64,000 nt of DNA from Ursus arctos (GCF_023065955.2 NW_026622986.1:12983848-13047847), one strand, 5' to 3'; shown: positions 49,433-60,936, counted from the first letter of the stretch. Notes: generated by a model not told the origin, from the letters alone. A program made the numbers and translations.

Positions 49433-49704
49433 AAGAATAGATTTCTTCAAATCTAATGTGGAACATACTTTTCAAATTAGAAATAAGTGATTACTGTATC
49501 ACTTTAAAATTAGTATTTCATACTGCTTCATTATAATCATATATTTTGAACAACTTCCTATTAAATAAATTTATTCTAACGTTACAAAATTTTTAGCATT
49601 GTTGAAATTTGGAGAAAACATATTTGAAACTTTTTAAAGTATTTCAAAATTAGTGCAACTGAGAGGTAAAATAGAGCAATAAGACTCAATATAAAAACTA
49701 CCCA

Positions 49705-49899
49705 GGGGCGCCTGGGTAGCCAGTCGTTAAGCATCTGCCTTCATCTCAGGGTGTGATCCCCGCGTTCTGGGATCGAGTCCCACATCGGGCTCCTCCGCTG
49801 GGAGCCTACTTCTTCCTCTCCCACTCCCTTGCTGTGTTCCCTCTCTCGCTGGCTGTCTCTCTGTCACATAAATAAATAAAAAAATCTTTAAAAAAAAAA
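49705..49899 (+). repeat. SINEC
   Basis: Duplication aaaaactaccca / aaaaactatcca at 49693-49704 and 49900-49911. Confidence 0.95.
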
Positions 49900-50084
49900 A
49901 AAAACTATCCAAATAATTAACACAGTATATGCAAAGCTAAGAGAATTCCTACATAAGGAAATTTAAATTTATGAGGTATTACCCAAGCTCCTTTAGTCAG
50001 AGATGACTAATATATATAGCGCTACAATGTCGTATTTAAAATTCAGACTATTATTAGAACAAAAGGAAGACATTAAGACAACTA

Positions 50085-51330
50085 AACCAATCATCTATAT
50101 CAAGTTTCTCAAAGTGTGGTCTGCAGACCTCTCAAGGTGGCTAAGACTTTCTCAGGAGGTTCACAAGGTCAAAACTATTTTTACAATAATACTAACACTA
50201 TTTGCCTTCTTTTCTGTTTATATTTGCAACGATGGTGAAAAAGCAAAGGTGACAAACCACCAGCCTTCTAGCATGAATCAAGTCAGTGTCACCAACTGCA
50301 CTAACAAATGTTGTGATCTATAGTCCTAACCAATCTCAGGGGAGAAAAAAACAGCTTCATTTAAAAATGTTCTTGAAAAAAGAGGAAAAAATACTAACCT
50401 TACTAAATCCTGGCCCTTAATGTGACTTTTAATATTCTGTGTGACAAAATGGGGAGTAAACATAAAATACTTTCAAATTCTAAGTATGATGGTTGCCTTT
50501 AGGAAAAAGCACTGTATCTACAAGCTGAAAAAGCTACTTCTCCACAGAACTTCAAAAAACGACTTCAAAAACGAGGTCATTGTTACTTCAAAAAACAACT
50601 GACGAACTATGGTTATTAAGAAGAGCCTATCACTTCAAGGAAAATAATTGGTAATATTTGTTGCCAATGCAAAATTCAAGCTTTCAAGCAAAAATTAGAA
50701 TTTTTGAAAACCTGTACTCATCAATATGAGTTTGAAAGCTCTTCTCTACTTTTCCAAATGACCTATACAACAATTTCTAGTGTAACGGAGGACAAAATGT
50801 TTACCGATATGGTTTCAGAGTCCACACTGCAACCAACCCTCAGGAAACTATAATGTGCCAAGTTCTGATGAAACACCAACAAAGATTATCCACAATTATA
50901 TGCACAAAATACTCCTCCTGAATCCAACTCTTCCTTCCAACTACACAACTGTATGAAGCCATATTTTTATATACTTCAACCAAAATAAAATATAATAGAT
51001 TGAATGCAAAAGCAGATGAGAATTTAGCTATTAGCTAGTCACTGAAGAGATTTGCAATAATGTAAAATAATGTCACTCTTCCTATCAAACATAATTTTTT
51101 TGTTTTGGAAAATTATGGTTATTTTTCAAAAAAATATATTATTTACATTAACAATATTAAGCCCATTACATGTTATTTTAACTGAATTAATAAATATTTT
51201 AAACTTGGTCTTAATTTTTGATACAGTAAATACTGATATAACTCAGCTAAAGAAAAGTTCTCTGAGGACCTCAATTCTTCAAGAGTATAAGGGAGTCCTG
51301 AGACCGTTAAGTTTCAGTAATATTGATCTA
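50085..51330 (+). mobile_element. hAT DNA transposon with transposase C-terminal remnant, decayed
   Basis: The left end reads 'caagtttctcaaagtgtggt'. The body reads, in broken frames, like the C-terminal half of a hAT-family transposase: 'aatattctgtgtgacaaaat', 'gcctatcacttcaaggaaaa', 'tttgttgccaatgcaaaatt' and 'ccgatatggtttcagagtcc'. The right end is 'ggagtcctgagaccgttaag'. Multiple stops and deletions leave no coding capacity. Its 3' third matches the shorter copy at 8190-8660. Confidence 0.7.
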
Positions 51331-51359
51331 TATTATAGAAAACTGATCAAGAGATAAAG

Positions 51360-51709
51360 AAAAAGATGTTCTAACACATACTACCCTACATTTTCTTTCT
51401 TCAGTAAGCCTTGAAAAAACTGATTTTAACCCAAAGGTTTTAAGAATGTTTAAGAGGAATCACAGTTCATAACAACTGGAATTAAATCATTTCCTGAATA
51501 ATCTGTTTATTCAGTGTCTTGATATCTTAATTGTAACAAAGTAAACATTTAAACATAACATCTGCTACCAACTCAATGGAAGGAACAGGTATAAGTAAAT
51601 CAGAGATTTGTTTGTTTGTTTTGGAGAAAACTGAAGAACTCAGAAACAAACTAACGAAAAACACCAGAAATGGAAGTCATACAGGAACAAACTTTACTAA
51701 AAACCATCA
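51360..51709. other. Intronic stretch, nothing recognised
   Basis: No signature seen. Confidence 0.4.
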
Positions 51710-51723
51710 GAATTGTCAATCTG

Positions 51724-51855
51724 GGGATTAAGGAGTGTGTACTTGTCACCATGAATATTGGGTGATGCATGGAACTATTGAATCACTATACTGTACACTT
51801 GAAACTATTATAACATTGTGTATTAAATAACTGGAATTAAAACTTATAAATTTTT
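51724..51855 (+). mobile_element. Carnivore L1 3' end, 5'-truncated
   Basis: It begins 'gggattaaggagtgtgtact' and ends 'aataactggaattaaaactt'. Together with the SINE after it, it is enclosed by the 14-bp repeat gaattgtcaatctg (51710-51723 and 52073-52086). Confidence 0.88.
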
Positions 51856-51863
51856 TTTAAATA

Positions 51864-52060
51864 GGGGCACCTGGGTAGCTCGGTCAGTTAAAGCATCTGC
51901 CTTTGGCTCAGGTCATGATCTCCAGGTGCTGGGATCAAGCCCCACTTCAGGCTTCCTACTCAGCAGGGGTCTGCTTCTCCCTCTCCCTCTGCCTCTCCCC
52001 CTACTCATGCGCACACTATGCACACTTGCTCTCTCTCTCAAATAAACAAATACTTTTTAA
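51864..52060 (+). repeat. SINEC in the tail of the L1 3' end
   Basis: It starts 'ggggcacctgggtagctcgg' and ends in 'aaataaacaaatacttttta'. Confidence 0.92.
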
Positions 52061-52086
52061 AAAAATTTTTTTGAATTGTCAATCTG

Positions 52087-52846
52087 TACATAACCTAATT
52101 CAAATTTGCCCTTTCACAGAAGGTAAAAGAGAGTTAAAGGCTGGTTACAATAAAACTAATTCAAGATGGAATAAGGACTGGAACCAAGCTTCTAGACTTC
52201 TTTACACTTTAAGAGAATTTATGTGCCAGGTATTGAGCAGGCACTGGAGTTATGGGAATAAACAAGACAATCCTGGTCCTGCTTTCTTGGAGATTGGCAT
52301 CAAGTGTCAAACAGGTGCAATTAATGCTACAGAGGATATAGGATTCTATGCGAGTGTTTAACAGGGTATAAAACTGACCTGTGGGACAGGGAAGAGGTGT
52401 CTAAGGAAGTAACCTCCTTATAAGTGTCATCTACCAACATCCATCACACTGGAGGGACTCTAACATCTAGCTCACTAATTCACCACTATTCATATCATTT
52501 TTTTTAGTGATGTCCACATACATTCTGATAATCCACCAAAAACCCTTCCCTCTCACTTGACCTTCTGAACTGAAACAATTTTTTCTTGCATTTTTTTCAC
52601 CACAGTCAAAAACTCTCATGATCATCGCCAAGTAATTACACCAATTTCAAAAATCTAGATTTCAAAAATCCCACATTCTACACACACAACTTCCATCTCT
52701 ACAGTTTACTTACTCTAGTACCTCAATTCCAACTATCCTCTCATACCACAGTACTTCCTACCCATTAATACCCCCAGTTTTTCACTATCCATGTCCCAAC
52801 TAAAATGTGCTAAGTATAAAACACATCAGATTCCAAATACTTAGTG

Positions 52847-52877
<31 letters not shown>

Positions 52878-53260
52878 ATATCCCTTTAATTAACTATGCT
52901 GATTGCTTACTGAAATAATTATTTTGGATGCACTGGGTTATTTATTTCAACCTGTTTCTCCATATTTTTTTAATGTGGTTCTTAGAAAATTTTTAAATTA
53001 CATATGTGCCTCACATTATATTTCTGTGAAACAGTGCTAATCTATTCTATGATTCCTAAACGTTGTTAACCAACTCTGACTCTTTCCTAAGCTCCAGAAT
53101 GACCATCTGGCCTATTTGGCTGTCTAATTGGTATCTCTTAACAATTGGTATCTACTTAATAATCAGTACTCTTGATATCCTCCCACAGATGTACTACATC
53201 CACTAACGTACTTAGAAAAAAATTTAAACTAGGAGTCATTCTTAGATTCCTCTCTTTCCC
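52087..53260. other. Unique-looking intron with a (CA)n
   Basis: 52200-52320 has faint old-repeat wording ('tatgtgccaggtattgagca'). (CA)13 lies at 52847-52872. Nothing coding is seen. Confidence 0.45.
52847..52872. repeat. (CA)13 microsatellite
   Basis: 26 bp of CA repeat. Confidence 0.95.
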
Positions 53261-53865
53261 TCATACCCCATATCCAATCCACCAGTAAATCCTGTCCAGC
53301 TCTGCCTTAAAAATATCCAAGCTCTCCCCTTAATTCCCCACCCCACACTAAAGTACAAGCAATTCTCATTTCCTGCCTGGACTACCAGGATACCCTCCCT
53401 GCTGGCTGATTCTGCTTTGTCCTTCCCTTCAGTTATGTTTTCCAGTCAGTAGCCTGAATGATTCTTTTAAAAAGTAAATCAAGTACTCTAATGATAACCC
53501 CAACACATTTTGAATAAAATCAAACCTCTTTTCAAGGCCTTCAAGGCCCTGTGTACTCTGGCTCTTGACAATCTCTCTGACCTCTCTCCTACCAGTTTCC
53601 CTCACACCAACTATCCTCTAGCCATATTACCCTTAGAAAGATTTTTCCCATCTTTCCTTTTCCTCGGATCTTCACATGGAAGATGCAATATCTACCCTCC
53701 AGGTCTCAGCTCTAACGTCACCTCCATAGAGTACCACTCCCTAACTTCCTTAAAGTCCTCCTTCCAATTCAAATTTTCTGTATCATCACCCCATTTAATT
53801 ATCTTTGTTTTTTTTTTAAACCAGGTCAGAGTAATACTAAGTTTATTTGCTCTGTTGTATTTAAT

Positions 53866-54324
53866 TTTTTTAGTATAATTGACACACAATGTTACGGTAG
53901 TTTCAGCTATACAACACTGTGATTCCAGAGAAGTCTACACATTATGCTATGCTCACCACAAGTGTAGCTGCCATCTGTCACCATACAATACTATTACAGT
54001 ATCATTAACTATATTCCCTATGCTGTGCCTTTTATTCCTATGACTTATTCATCCCGTAACTGGAAGACTGTATCTCCTACTCCCCTTCATCCATTTTGCC
54101 CACACTCCCTTCCCTCTGGCAACCATCACTTTGTTCTTTATATTTATAAGTCTGATTCCACTTTTTGTTTATTCATTTGTTTCGTTTTTTAGATTCCACA
54201 TGAGTTAAATCCTACAGTATTTGTCTTTCTTGGTCTGATTTATTTCACTTAGCATTATACCCTCTAGGTTCGTCCATGTTGTCACAATGGCAAATTCTCA
54301 TCCTTTTCATGGCTGAATAATATT

Positions 54325-54359
<35 letters not shown>

Positions 54360-54865
54360 CACATCTTCCTTATCCATATATCTATTGATGGACATTTAGA
54401 TTGCTTCCACATCTTGGCTATTGTAAATAATGCTGCAATAAACACAGGAGTACATGTATCTTTTCGAATTAGTGTTTTCATTTCCTTTGGGTAAATACCC
54501 AGTAGTGAAATTATTAGATCATGCGGTATTTCTATTTTTAATTTTTTGAGGAACTTACATACTGTTTTCCTCAGTGGCTGTACCAATTTACATTCCCACC
54601 AACAGTGCACAGGGTTCGTTTTTCTTCACATCCACACCAACACTTCTTATTTCTTGTCTTTTGTGATTCAAACCATTCTGACAGGTATAGGTGATATCTC
54701 ACTGTGGTTTTGATCTGCATTTCCTTGATGATTAGCAAGGTTGAGCATCTTTCCATGTGTCTGCTGGCCATCTGTACATCTTCTTTGGAAAAATATCAAT
54801 TTAGATCCTCTGCCCATTTTTTTAATCACTTTGTTTTCCCATTTAATTTTCCAAACAGCACTTCT
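53866..54865 (-). mobile_element. L1 3' part, minus strand
   Basis: It begins with the inverted 3' end ('tttttagtataattgacaca'), then 'ttattcatcccgtaactgga', 'atccatatatctattgatgg' and 'cagtgctgtaccaattta'-type wording. The minus strand at 54245-54610 keeps a 121-codon frame equal to the ORF2 C-terminus, expanded by a (CA)n stretch coding THTHTH. Confidence 0.85.
54327..54357. repeat. (TG)n microsatellite inside L1 ORF2
   Basis: About 15 TG units that grew at the TATACACA-like site of the ORF2 C-terminal coding sequence. Confidence 0.95.
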
Positions 54866-55059
54866 CCCCATCTAAAACAGTCTTATTGTCTCTTATTGTC
54901 TCTCTCCTCATCTCTATAATGAAAACTTCATAAGGGTAGGTACTTGGCCTTACTATAGTATCTCTGGAACCTCAGAGAGTACTTGACACATGGTAGGTAC
55001 TCAAAGAATTTTTATCAAGTGAACAATGAGTAAGTACAATAATTTTCTCTGAACTACAA

Positions 55060-55580
55060 GACCTGACAAATGGTAATATTCAGACTAAGAGGAACAAGTT
55101 TTCTAGTGAGAGAACGACATTTGCGAAGGCTTTAGAAAAGAATGAAATTTCAAAAACTGAAAGGCCAATATGACTAGTAAGATGAAGGTAACAGGATGAA
55201 TCCAACAAGACTAGAAAAATAGGAGCTATGCTATATAGGGCCTCTTAGGTCTTATTGTGAGATTGTATACTTATGGGGAATCACAGGAAGATTTTTAAGC
55301 AGGGAGTAACATGATAGATTTCTCTTTTCAAAATACCACTTGAGCCACAGTACAGATAATGGGAATGTGATCAGAGGAAGACATGTGGTGATTTAAAGAC
55401 AATTAGAAGCTATAGCAGTTGTCTAAGCTTTACAATGGGATGGTAGAGACGGAATAGGCCAATTTAAGAGATACTTAGAAGAATCAACAGGACCTGTTAC
55501 AGATGAATTGGAGGACAGGACAAAGAGGAATAACGGACTCAAGAATGATGCCTAGGTTTTGAATAAGTGAGTGAATGGCC
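55060..55580. repeat. Ancient medium-reiteration repeat
   Basis: 'gctatatagggcctcttagg', 'aagcagggagtaacatgata' and 'aatgatgcctaggttttgaa' are wording of the same old family as 32190-32620. Confidence 0.5.
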
Positions 55581-55719
55581 AGTAGTAAAGGAGACTGGGG
55601 AAAGGCGATGAATTCAGTTTCTAGCATGTTAAGTCTGAGGCACTTGTGACTGAAATAAGCAGAGGTATCGATTAGGCCACTTTAATACTTAAAGGTAGGA
55701 TGGGGAGTTGGACAAAATA

Positions 55720-55955
55720 AGCGAAAGGGAGTGGGAGCTATAGTCTTCAAGTTATGGAATGAATAAGTCACAGGGATAAAAGGTACAGCATAGGGAAGAT
55801 AGTCAATGATACTGTAATAGCACTGATACGGTGACATATGGTAACTACACTTGTGGTGAGCATAGCATAATGTATAGACTTCTCTGGAATCACTACCTTG
55901 AACACCTGAAACTAATTTAACATTGCTTATCGACTACACTCAAAAAAAAAAACAA
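55720..55955 (+). mobile_element. L1 3'-UTR fragment
   Basis: 'aagttatggaatgaataagt', 'gtacagcatagggaagatag' and 'acacctgaaactaatttaac' run in the order of a plus-strand L1 3' end. Confidence 0.75.
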
Positions 55956-56028
55956 GGATTAACTTTTCAAAAAAGGGAAATAGTCAACTGTGTGAAATAA
56001 TGCAAGAAGACAAAATGAGAATACATTT

Positions 56029-56213
56029 GGGGGCACACATCTGGGTGGCTCAGCATCTGACTCTTGGTTTCAGCTCAGGTCATGATCTCAGGGTCATGAG
56101 ATTGAGCCCTGCATTGGGCTTGGGATTGTCTCTCCCTCTGTCCCTCCTGCTCGTGCACGTGCATGCTCTCTCCCTCTTTCCCCAAAATAAATAAATAAAT
56201 CTTTAAAAAATAT
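56029..56213 (+). repeat. SINEC with altered head, last of the same-strand run
   Basis: The head is shortened ('gggtggctcagcatctgact', lacking 'tcggttaag'). Confidence 0.88.
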
Positions 56214-56443
56214 CTACCATTAAAAAAGAGAACTAAACAGAGTTCAGTGAATTTTGCAGCAGTAGGTTACTGAACACAATTTCAGTGGAGCAGTGCTGAT
56301 GACAGACAAAACAGAACAGGTTAAAGAGTGAATGCAAAGTGAGGGATGGAGGAAGGCGTAGATGATAATTTTAATAAAACTCTAAGCAACATTAAAAGAG
56401 GTCAGTTACTACATGGATCTATGAAATCAAAGGATAATTTTCT

Positions 56444-56641
56444 TTTTTTTTTAAAGATTTTATTTATTTATTTGACGGAAAGAGACAGCCAGCGAGAGAG
56501 GGAACACAAGCAGGGGGAGTGGGAGAGGAAGAAGCAGGCTCCCAGCGGAGGAGCCTGATGTGGGGCTCAATCCCAGGACCCTGGGATCATGCCCTGAGCC
56601 AAAGGCAGACGCTTAACGACTGAGTCACCCAGGCGCCCCCA
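56444..56641 (-). repeat. SINEC, minus strand
   Basis: Perfect 15-bp duplication aaaggataattttct at 56429-56443 and 56642-56656. Confidence 0.96.
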
Positions 56642-56656
56642 AAAGGATAATTTTCT

Positions 56657-57063
56657 AATACAGAAAAGACTTGAGATGTTTTGATTCCAACTGCACAAAT
56701 TCAATAAAGAGAGAAGGAAAGTTTAAGGCTTTTGAAAAGGTAAGAGAAAATGGCATTCAGAGCAAAGATAATGACTGACCTTAGCTAGGAGGAAGAACAT
56801 CTCTCCTCCATTATAAGAAGGAAGTAGAACAGGTTGGATAAGGATGCTAGTAAGCTTGGAGATGCAGTGGTAAGAAATTATATGTCATATAATGAGGACT
56901 ATTTTCTCTATGGAATAAAAGATTAGAAAGGAAAGAGATTTTAAAAGGGAAGAGAACATTTAAAACAGTTTATGGTGAGCAGCAGAATATATTGATGTGA
57001 AAAATACAGTGGGATTGCTGGGCTATGTTAAGGGCCCACTTTTGAGCAATAATCATGATTTTA
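56657..57063. other. Intronic stretch, nothing recognised
   Basis: A/G-rich, no signature. 'gaaagagattttaaaaggga' may be part of the old repeat seen upstream. Confidence 0.35.
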
Positions 57064-57076
57064 AAATGGCACTCAC

Positions 57077-57291
57077 AGGGGCACCTGTGTGGCTCAGTCA
57101 GTTGGGCACCCAACTCTTTAATTTCAGCTCATATCACGATCTCGGGATCGTGAGATGGAGCCCCTCGTCTAGTCAGGCTCTGCACTCAGCAGGGAGTCTG
57201 CTTCTCTCTCTCTCTCTCTCTCCCTCTCTGCCCCTTCCCTTGCTCATGCTCTCTCTGAAATAACTAAATCTTTAAAAATAAATAAATAAAT
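57077..57291 (+). repeat. SINEC
   Basis: Flanks aaaatggcactca and aaaatgacactca differ at one base. Confidence 0.93.
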
Positions 57292-57484
57292 AAAATGACA
57301 CTCATAAACCTTTTCCAGTACACAACATTTTAAAGTATTTGTTATTGTCTTAGGTTGCTAATATTTGAATAAAGAAGTATCTTTTTCCACATGATGCATT
57401 ATATACATTTCTGGTGTTTACCTTTCTGGAAGACATTAATTTCCCATGGCAAGAACAGAAAGAGTTCTCAAAAGCACCATGCTT

Positions 57485-57606
57485 GGGGTGCCTGGCTGGC
57501 TCAGTCAGTGGAGCATATGATTCTTGATCTCAGGGTTGTGAGTTCAAGCTTCATATTGGGTGTACAGATTACTTAAAAATAAAAATTTTTAAATCTTAAA
57601 AAAAAA
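57485..57606 (+). repeat. Short SINEC-type element with perfect duplication
   Basis: A 122-bp form without the CT-rich middle ('ggtgcctggctggctcagtc' to 'gtgtacagattacttaaaaa'). Perfect 15-bp duplication aaaagcaccatgctt at 57470-57484 and 57607-57621. Confidence 0.95.
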
Positions 57607-57621
57607 AAAAGCACCATGCTT

Positions 57622-58072
57622 GCCTTTTCACAAAAGGGAAAAATAAAATTTATCGAATGCAATTCTATCACAGCATGTAGAAATTACTACTAGGAATTAA
57701 ATATAAAGCATTCAGGAAACAAGCAGCTTAAAGGTAAATTGAAGTTTTTCAATGATATACATTGTTGTTAGCACAGTATTTTTGTTCCCTTTAACTTTCA
57801 AGGAGATAAAAAATAAAAATTTGCTCTAATTAAAAGCAGCTGAGAATATCCAGATATACATCTTGCATACTACGCTTTAAGCTCTGAATAAGAATTCACA
57901 TTTGATTTAATAATTAGATAATCTCACAGAAGTTTCAGAATGTTTTTAGTTTTTAAAATATATTATGACTGAAATATTTTCTGCCTTAGAGTAAACAATA
58001 TGAGTTTACCAACTGTACAGCATAAGCTTTAGATACAATCTTTAAAGGCTGTACAAAGAAGTGAGTTTTTTT
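57622..58072. other. AT-rich intronic stretch, nothing recognised
   Basis: No signature seen. Confidence 0.4.
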
Positions 58073-58180
58073 AAAAGATTTTATTTTTAAGTAATCTCTA
58101 TACCTAACATGGGGCTCAAACTCAAAACCTCAAGATCAAAAGTTACAAGCTCCACCAACTTGTAACTGTCTAAGCCATGT
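58073..58180 (-). repeat. Short SINEC-type element, minus strand
   Basis: 'aagattttatttttaagtaa', 'aacatggggctcaaactcaa' and 'gtctaagcc' at the end. Confidence 0.75.
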
Positions 58181-58339
58181 ATATTTCTAAAAAATTTAAA
58201 ATTTGTGCAATTACCATATTTCATATTACTTTGGTAATCAGGGAAAATTAAGCTTAAATATAAAGTGAAAAATTAGGCTCTAAGTCTTAATTTCTATCAA
58301 TTTACACTGAAATTCTGAGTATATGCTCAAGCCTGGAAA

Positions 58340-58930
58340 TCCCTCATTACACTGCAATATAATGGTACTACAGTGCAATTAGTTATATATTTCACAACAA
58401 AAGAGCATTATGAACCACTCCTAGGTGTATATATGCCAAAGAACTGAAAACAGGCCCTCAAATAAATACCATACATGAATACTCACAGCAATACCATTCA
58501 CAATAGCCAAAAGGCAGAAACAACTCAAACGTCCATCAATGGATGATATATACTCAATCATAAAAAGGGATTAAATAATAATACATGCTATAAAATGCTA
58601 TAAAATGAATGAACATCAAAAATATTATACTTACTATGAACGGAAAGAAGCCAGAAAAAAAGGCCTCATATTGTATAATTCCACTTATATGAACTATATA
58701 GAATAGGTAAATTCAGAGAGACAGCAAATTGGTAGATGCCAGGTACTAGGTGGGTAGGGATAGGGACAAACTGCTTAATGAGTACAAGGTTATTTGAGGG
58801 GTGATAAAAATGTTTTGGAACTAGATTAAGGTGATGGTTGCACAACACTGGAAATGTACTAAATACCATTAAACTAAATACTTTAAAATGGTTGGTTTTA
58901 TATTATAAGAATTATACCTGAATAAAAAAA
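58340..58930 (+). mobile_element. L1 3' region fragment
   Basis: 'cattcacaatagccaaaagg', 'catcaatggatgatatatac', 'tggtagatgccaggtactag' and 'tataagaattatacctgaat' plus an A-run. Confidence 0.75.
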
Positions 58931-59121
58931 ATTCCACTTGGGAGCTCCCCTCTACTTGCTATGTGGAATGATCCCAGATTCATGAATTGCTTAATAAAGC
59001 CAATTAAATCCTCAAAAAACAAAAACAAAAACCTTCCATTACGAACCAAATAATATAGCTGTATCTAATCAGCCTGTGGCAGGAATCACTAACAAAATTA
59101 GCTGTAAGTTAAAAATATGTT

Positions 59122-59310
59122 GGGACGCCTGGGTGACTCACAGTTGGTTAAGTGTCTGCCTTCAGCTCAGGTCGTGATCCCAGGGTCCTGGGATTGAGTC
59201 CTGCATCAGGCTCCTTGCTCAGCAGACAGCCTGCTTCTCCATCTGCCTGCCTGCTTATGCTTGCTGTCTCTCTCTCTCTCTGACAAATAAATAAATAAAA
59301 TCTTGAAAAG
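59122..59310 (+). repeat. SINEC
   Basis: It starts 'gggacgcctgggtgactcac' and ends 'aataaataaaatcttgaaaa'. Confidence 0.92.
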
Positions 59311-59932
59311 AAATTAAAAATGTTAACTGTAAATATATATTAACTATTTTAAAGCTCTTTTTGTCACAAATTACAGTAACATTCATTATCTTTTCTCCAC
59401 ATATAAAACTTATGCAACGATTTAATAATAAGCCTTTATCTTTCAGTGGAATATATTAAAGTATTTGTGGATGAAATGATATATAAAAGATAGGCTTTAT
59501 AATAATGTATGGAGATTTAAGAGGAATACAGATGAAAGGAGACTCACCATGAGTTAATACTTGTTAAAGGTGGGTGATGAACATATGAGGTTTCATTATA
59601 TATTCTCTTCATTTCTGAGTATTTTTGAAATTTTCCATAATAAATTTTCAATTATTGCATTAATTATTGGTAAAATAAGATTTAAAATTAGTTTCCGTAT
59701 ACTTTAAGTTATATTTGAAATAATCCTACCAATATTCTTTAATCAACATAAATCACAATTCTGCAAACATCTGAAGTTGCTAAAGCTCAGATACATATCA
59801 AAATTAGAATCTATTTGATAACACACATTATCTTTCTAAGGATGTTTTATCTTGCTTTCAGATTTTCTTCACAAACTTCACTTCACTACGAATTTTTTCT
59901 AAGAAAATTTCATTTTGTAGATAGAGAAAATT
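59311..59932. other. AT-rich intronic stretch, nothing recognised
   Basis: 59530-59660 has L1-3'-end-like wording ('gagtatttttgaaattttcc', 'ataataaattttcaatta'), too weak to call. Confidence 0.4.
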
Positions 59933-59945
59933 AGTAGAACCAAGT

Positions 59946-60148
59946 AGCTTTTTTTTTTTTAAGATTTTATTTATTTATTCGACAGAGATAGAGACAGCCA
60001 GCGAGAGAGGGAACACAAGCAGGGGGAGTGGGAGAGGAAGGAGCAGGCTCATAGCGGAGGAGCCTGATGTGGGGCTCGATCCCATAACGCCGGGATCATG
60101 CCCTGAGCCGAAGGCAGACGCTTAACTGCTGTGCCACCCAGGCGCCCC
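59946..60148 (-). repeat. SINEC, minus strand
   Basis: Perfect 13-bp duplication agtagaaccaagt at 59933-59945 and 60149-60161. Confidence 0.96.
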
Positions 60149-60274
60149 AGTAGAACCAAGTTTAACTGTACTTATTTCAGTTGACATGGAGTCGTAACAC
60201 TAGAAAACTTCAATAGGAAATTTCAAGTCTCCTTTCTAAGGAATTAATGTTTACTGTTAAAATTATCAGCTCAG

Positions 60275-60468
60275 GGGGCGCCTGGGTGGCACAGCGGTTA
60301 AGCGTCTGCCTTCGGCTCAGGGCGTGATCCCGGCGATCTGGGATCGAGCCCCACATCAGGCTCTTCTGCTATGAGCCTGCTTCTTCCTCTCCCACTCTCC
60401 CTGCTTGTGTTCCCTCTCTCGCTGGCTGTCTCTATCCCTGTCAAATAAATAAAATCTTTAAAAAAAAA
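60275..60468 (+). repeat. SINEC of the 'ggcacagcggttaag' subfamily
   Basis: Perfect 16-bp duplication aaaattatcagctcag at 60259-60274 and 60469-60484. Confidence 0.97.
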
Positions 60469-60510
60469 AAAATTATCAGCTCAGCTATTTCCTTTAAATA
60501 TAAAATCCAG

Positions 60511-60744
60511 GAATGTCTGGGTGGCTCAGTTGGTTAAGCATCTGCCTTAGGCTGAGGTCATGATCCCAGGGTCCTGGGATCAAGTCCCTCATCAGGTTCC
60601 TTGCTCAGCGGGGAGCCTGCCTCTCCCTCTGCCTACCACTCCCCCTGTCTGCGTGCTCGAGTTATCTGCCCCCCCACCAACAAACAAATAAATAAATAAA
60701 ATCTTTAAAAATAAACACATAAATAAATAAATAAAAATAAATAA
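60511..60744 (+). repeat. SINEC, long A-rich tail
   Basis: The target word ataaaatcca precedes it (60500-60509) and recurs at 60745-60754. Confidence 0.92.
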
Positions 60745-60755
60745 ATAAAATCCAG

Positions 60756-60872
60756 GGACTCCTGGCTTGCTCAGTCCGTAGAGCATGCAACTGTTCATCT
60801 TGCAGAGAGTTTAAGCCCCTCGTTGGGTGTAGAGATTACAAATAAAAAACATTAAATAAATAAATGAATAAA
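60756..60872 (+). repeat. Short SINEC-type element at the same target
   Basis: It starts 'gggactcctggcttgctcag'. A third copy of ataaaatcca follows at 60874-60883. Confidence 0.9.
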
Positions 60873-60936
60873 AATAAAATCCAATAACTACTATTTTCCA
60901 AAAGTTTTATCTTCTCAATGCTGTAATTTTTTAAAT

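Larger units (their letters stand above)
53261..55025 (+). repeat. L2 (LINE-2), split by a minus-strand L1
   Basis: 'tccagctctgccttaaaaat', 'ttcaaggccttcaaggccct' and 'ctccaggtctcagctctaac' run to about 53800. After the L1, 'ataatgaaaacttcataagg' and 'gtaggtactcaaagaatttt' give the 3' end at about 54900-55025. Confidence 0.75.

Noticed and set aside
51903..52361. 152-codon plus-strand frame
   Set aside because: It starts inside a SINE and continues into unique intron by chance.
53510..53878. 122-codon plus-strand frame
   Set aside because: It lies in an L2 fragment and runs into the tail of a minus-strand L1. No evidence of function.
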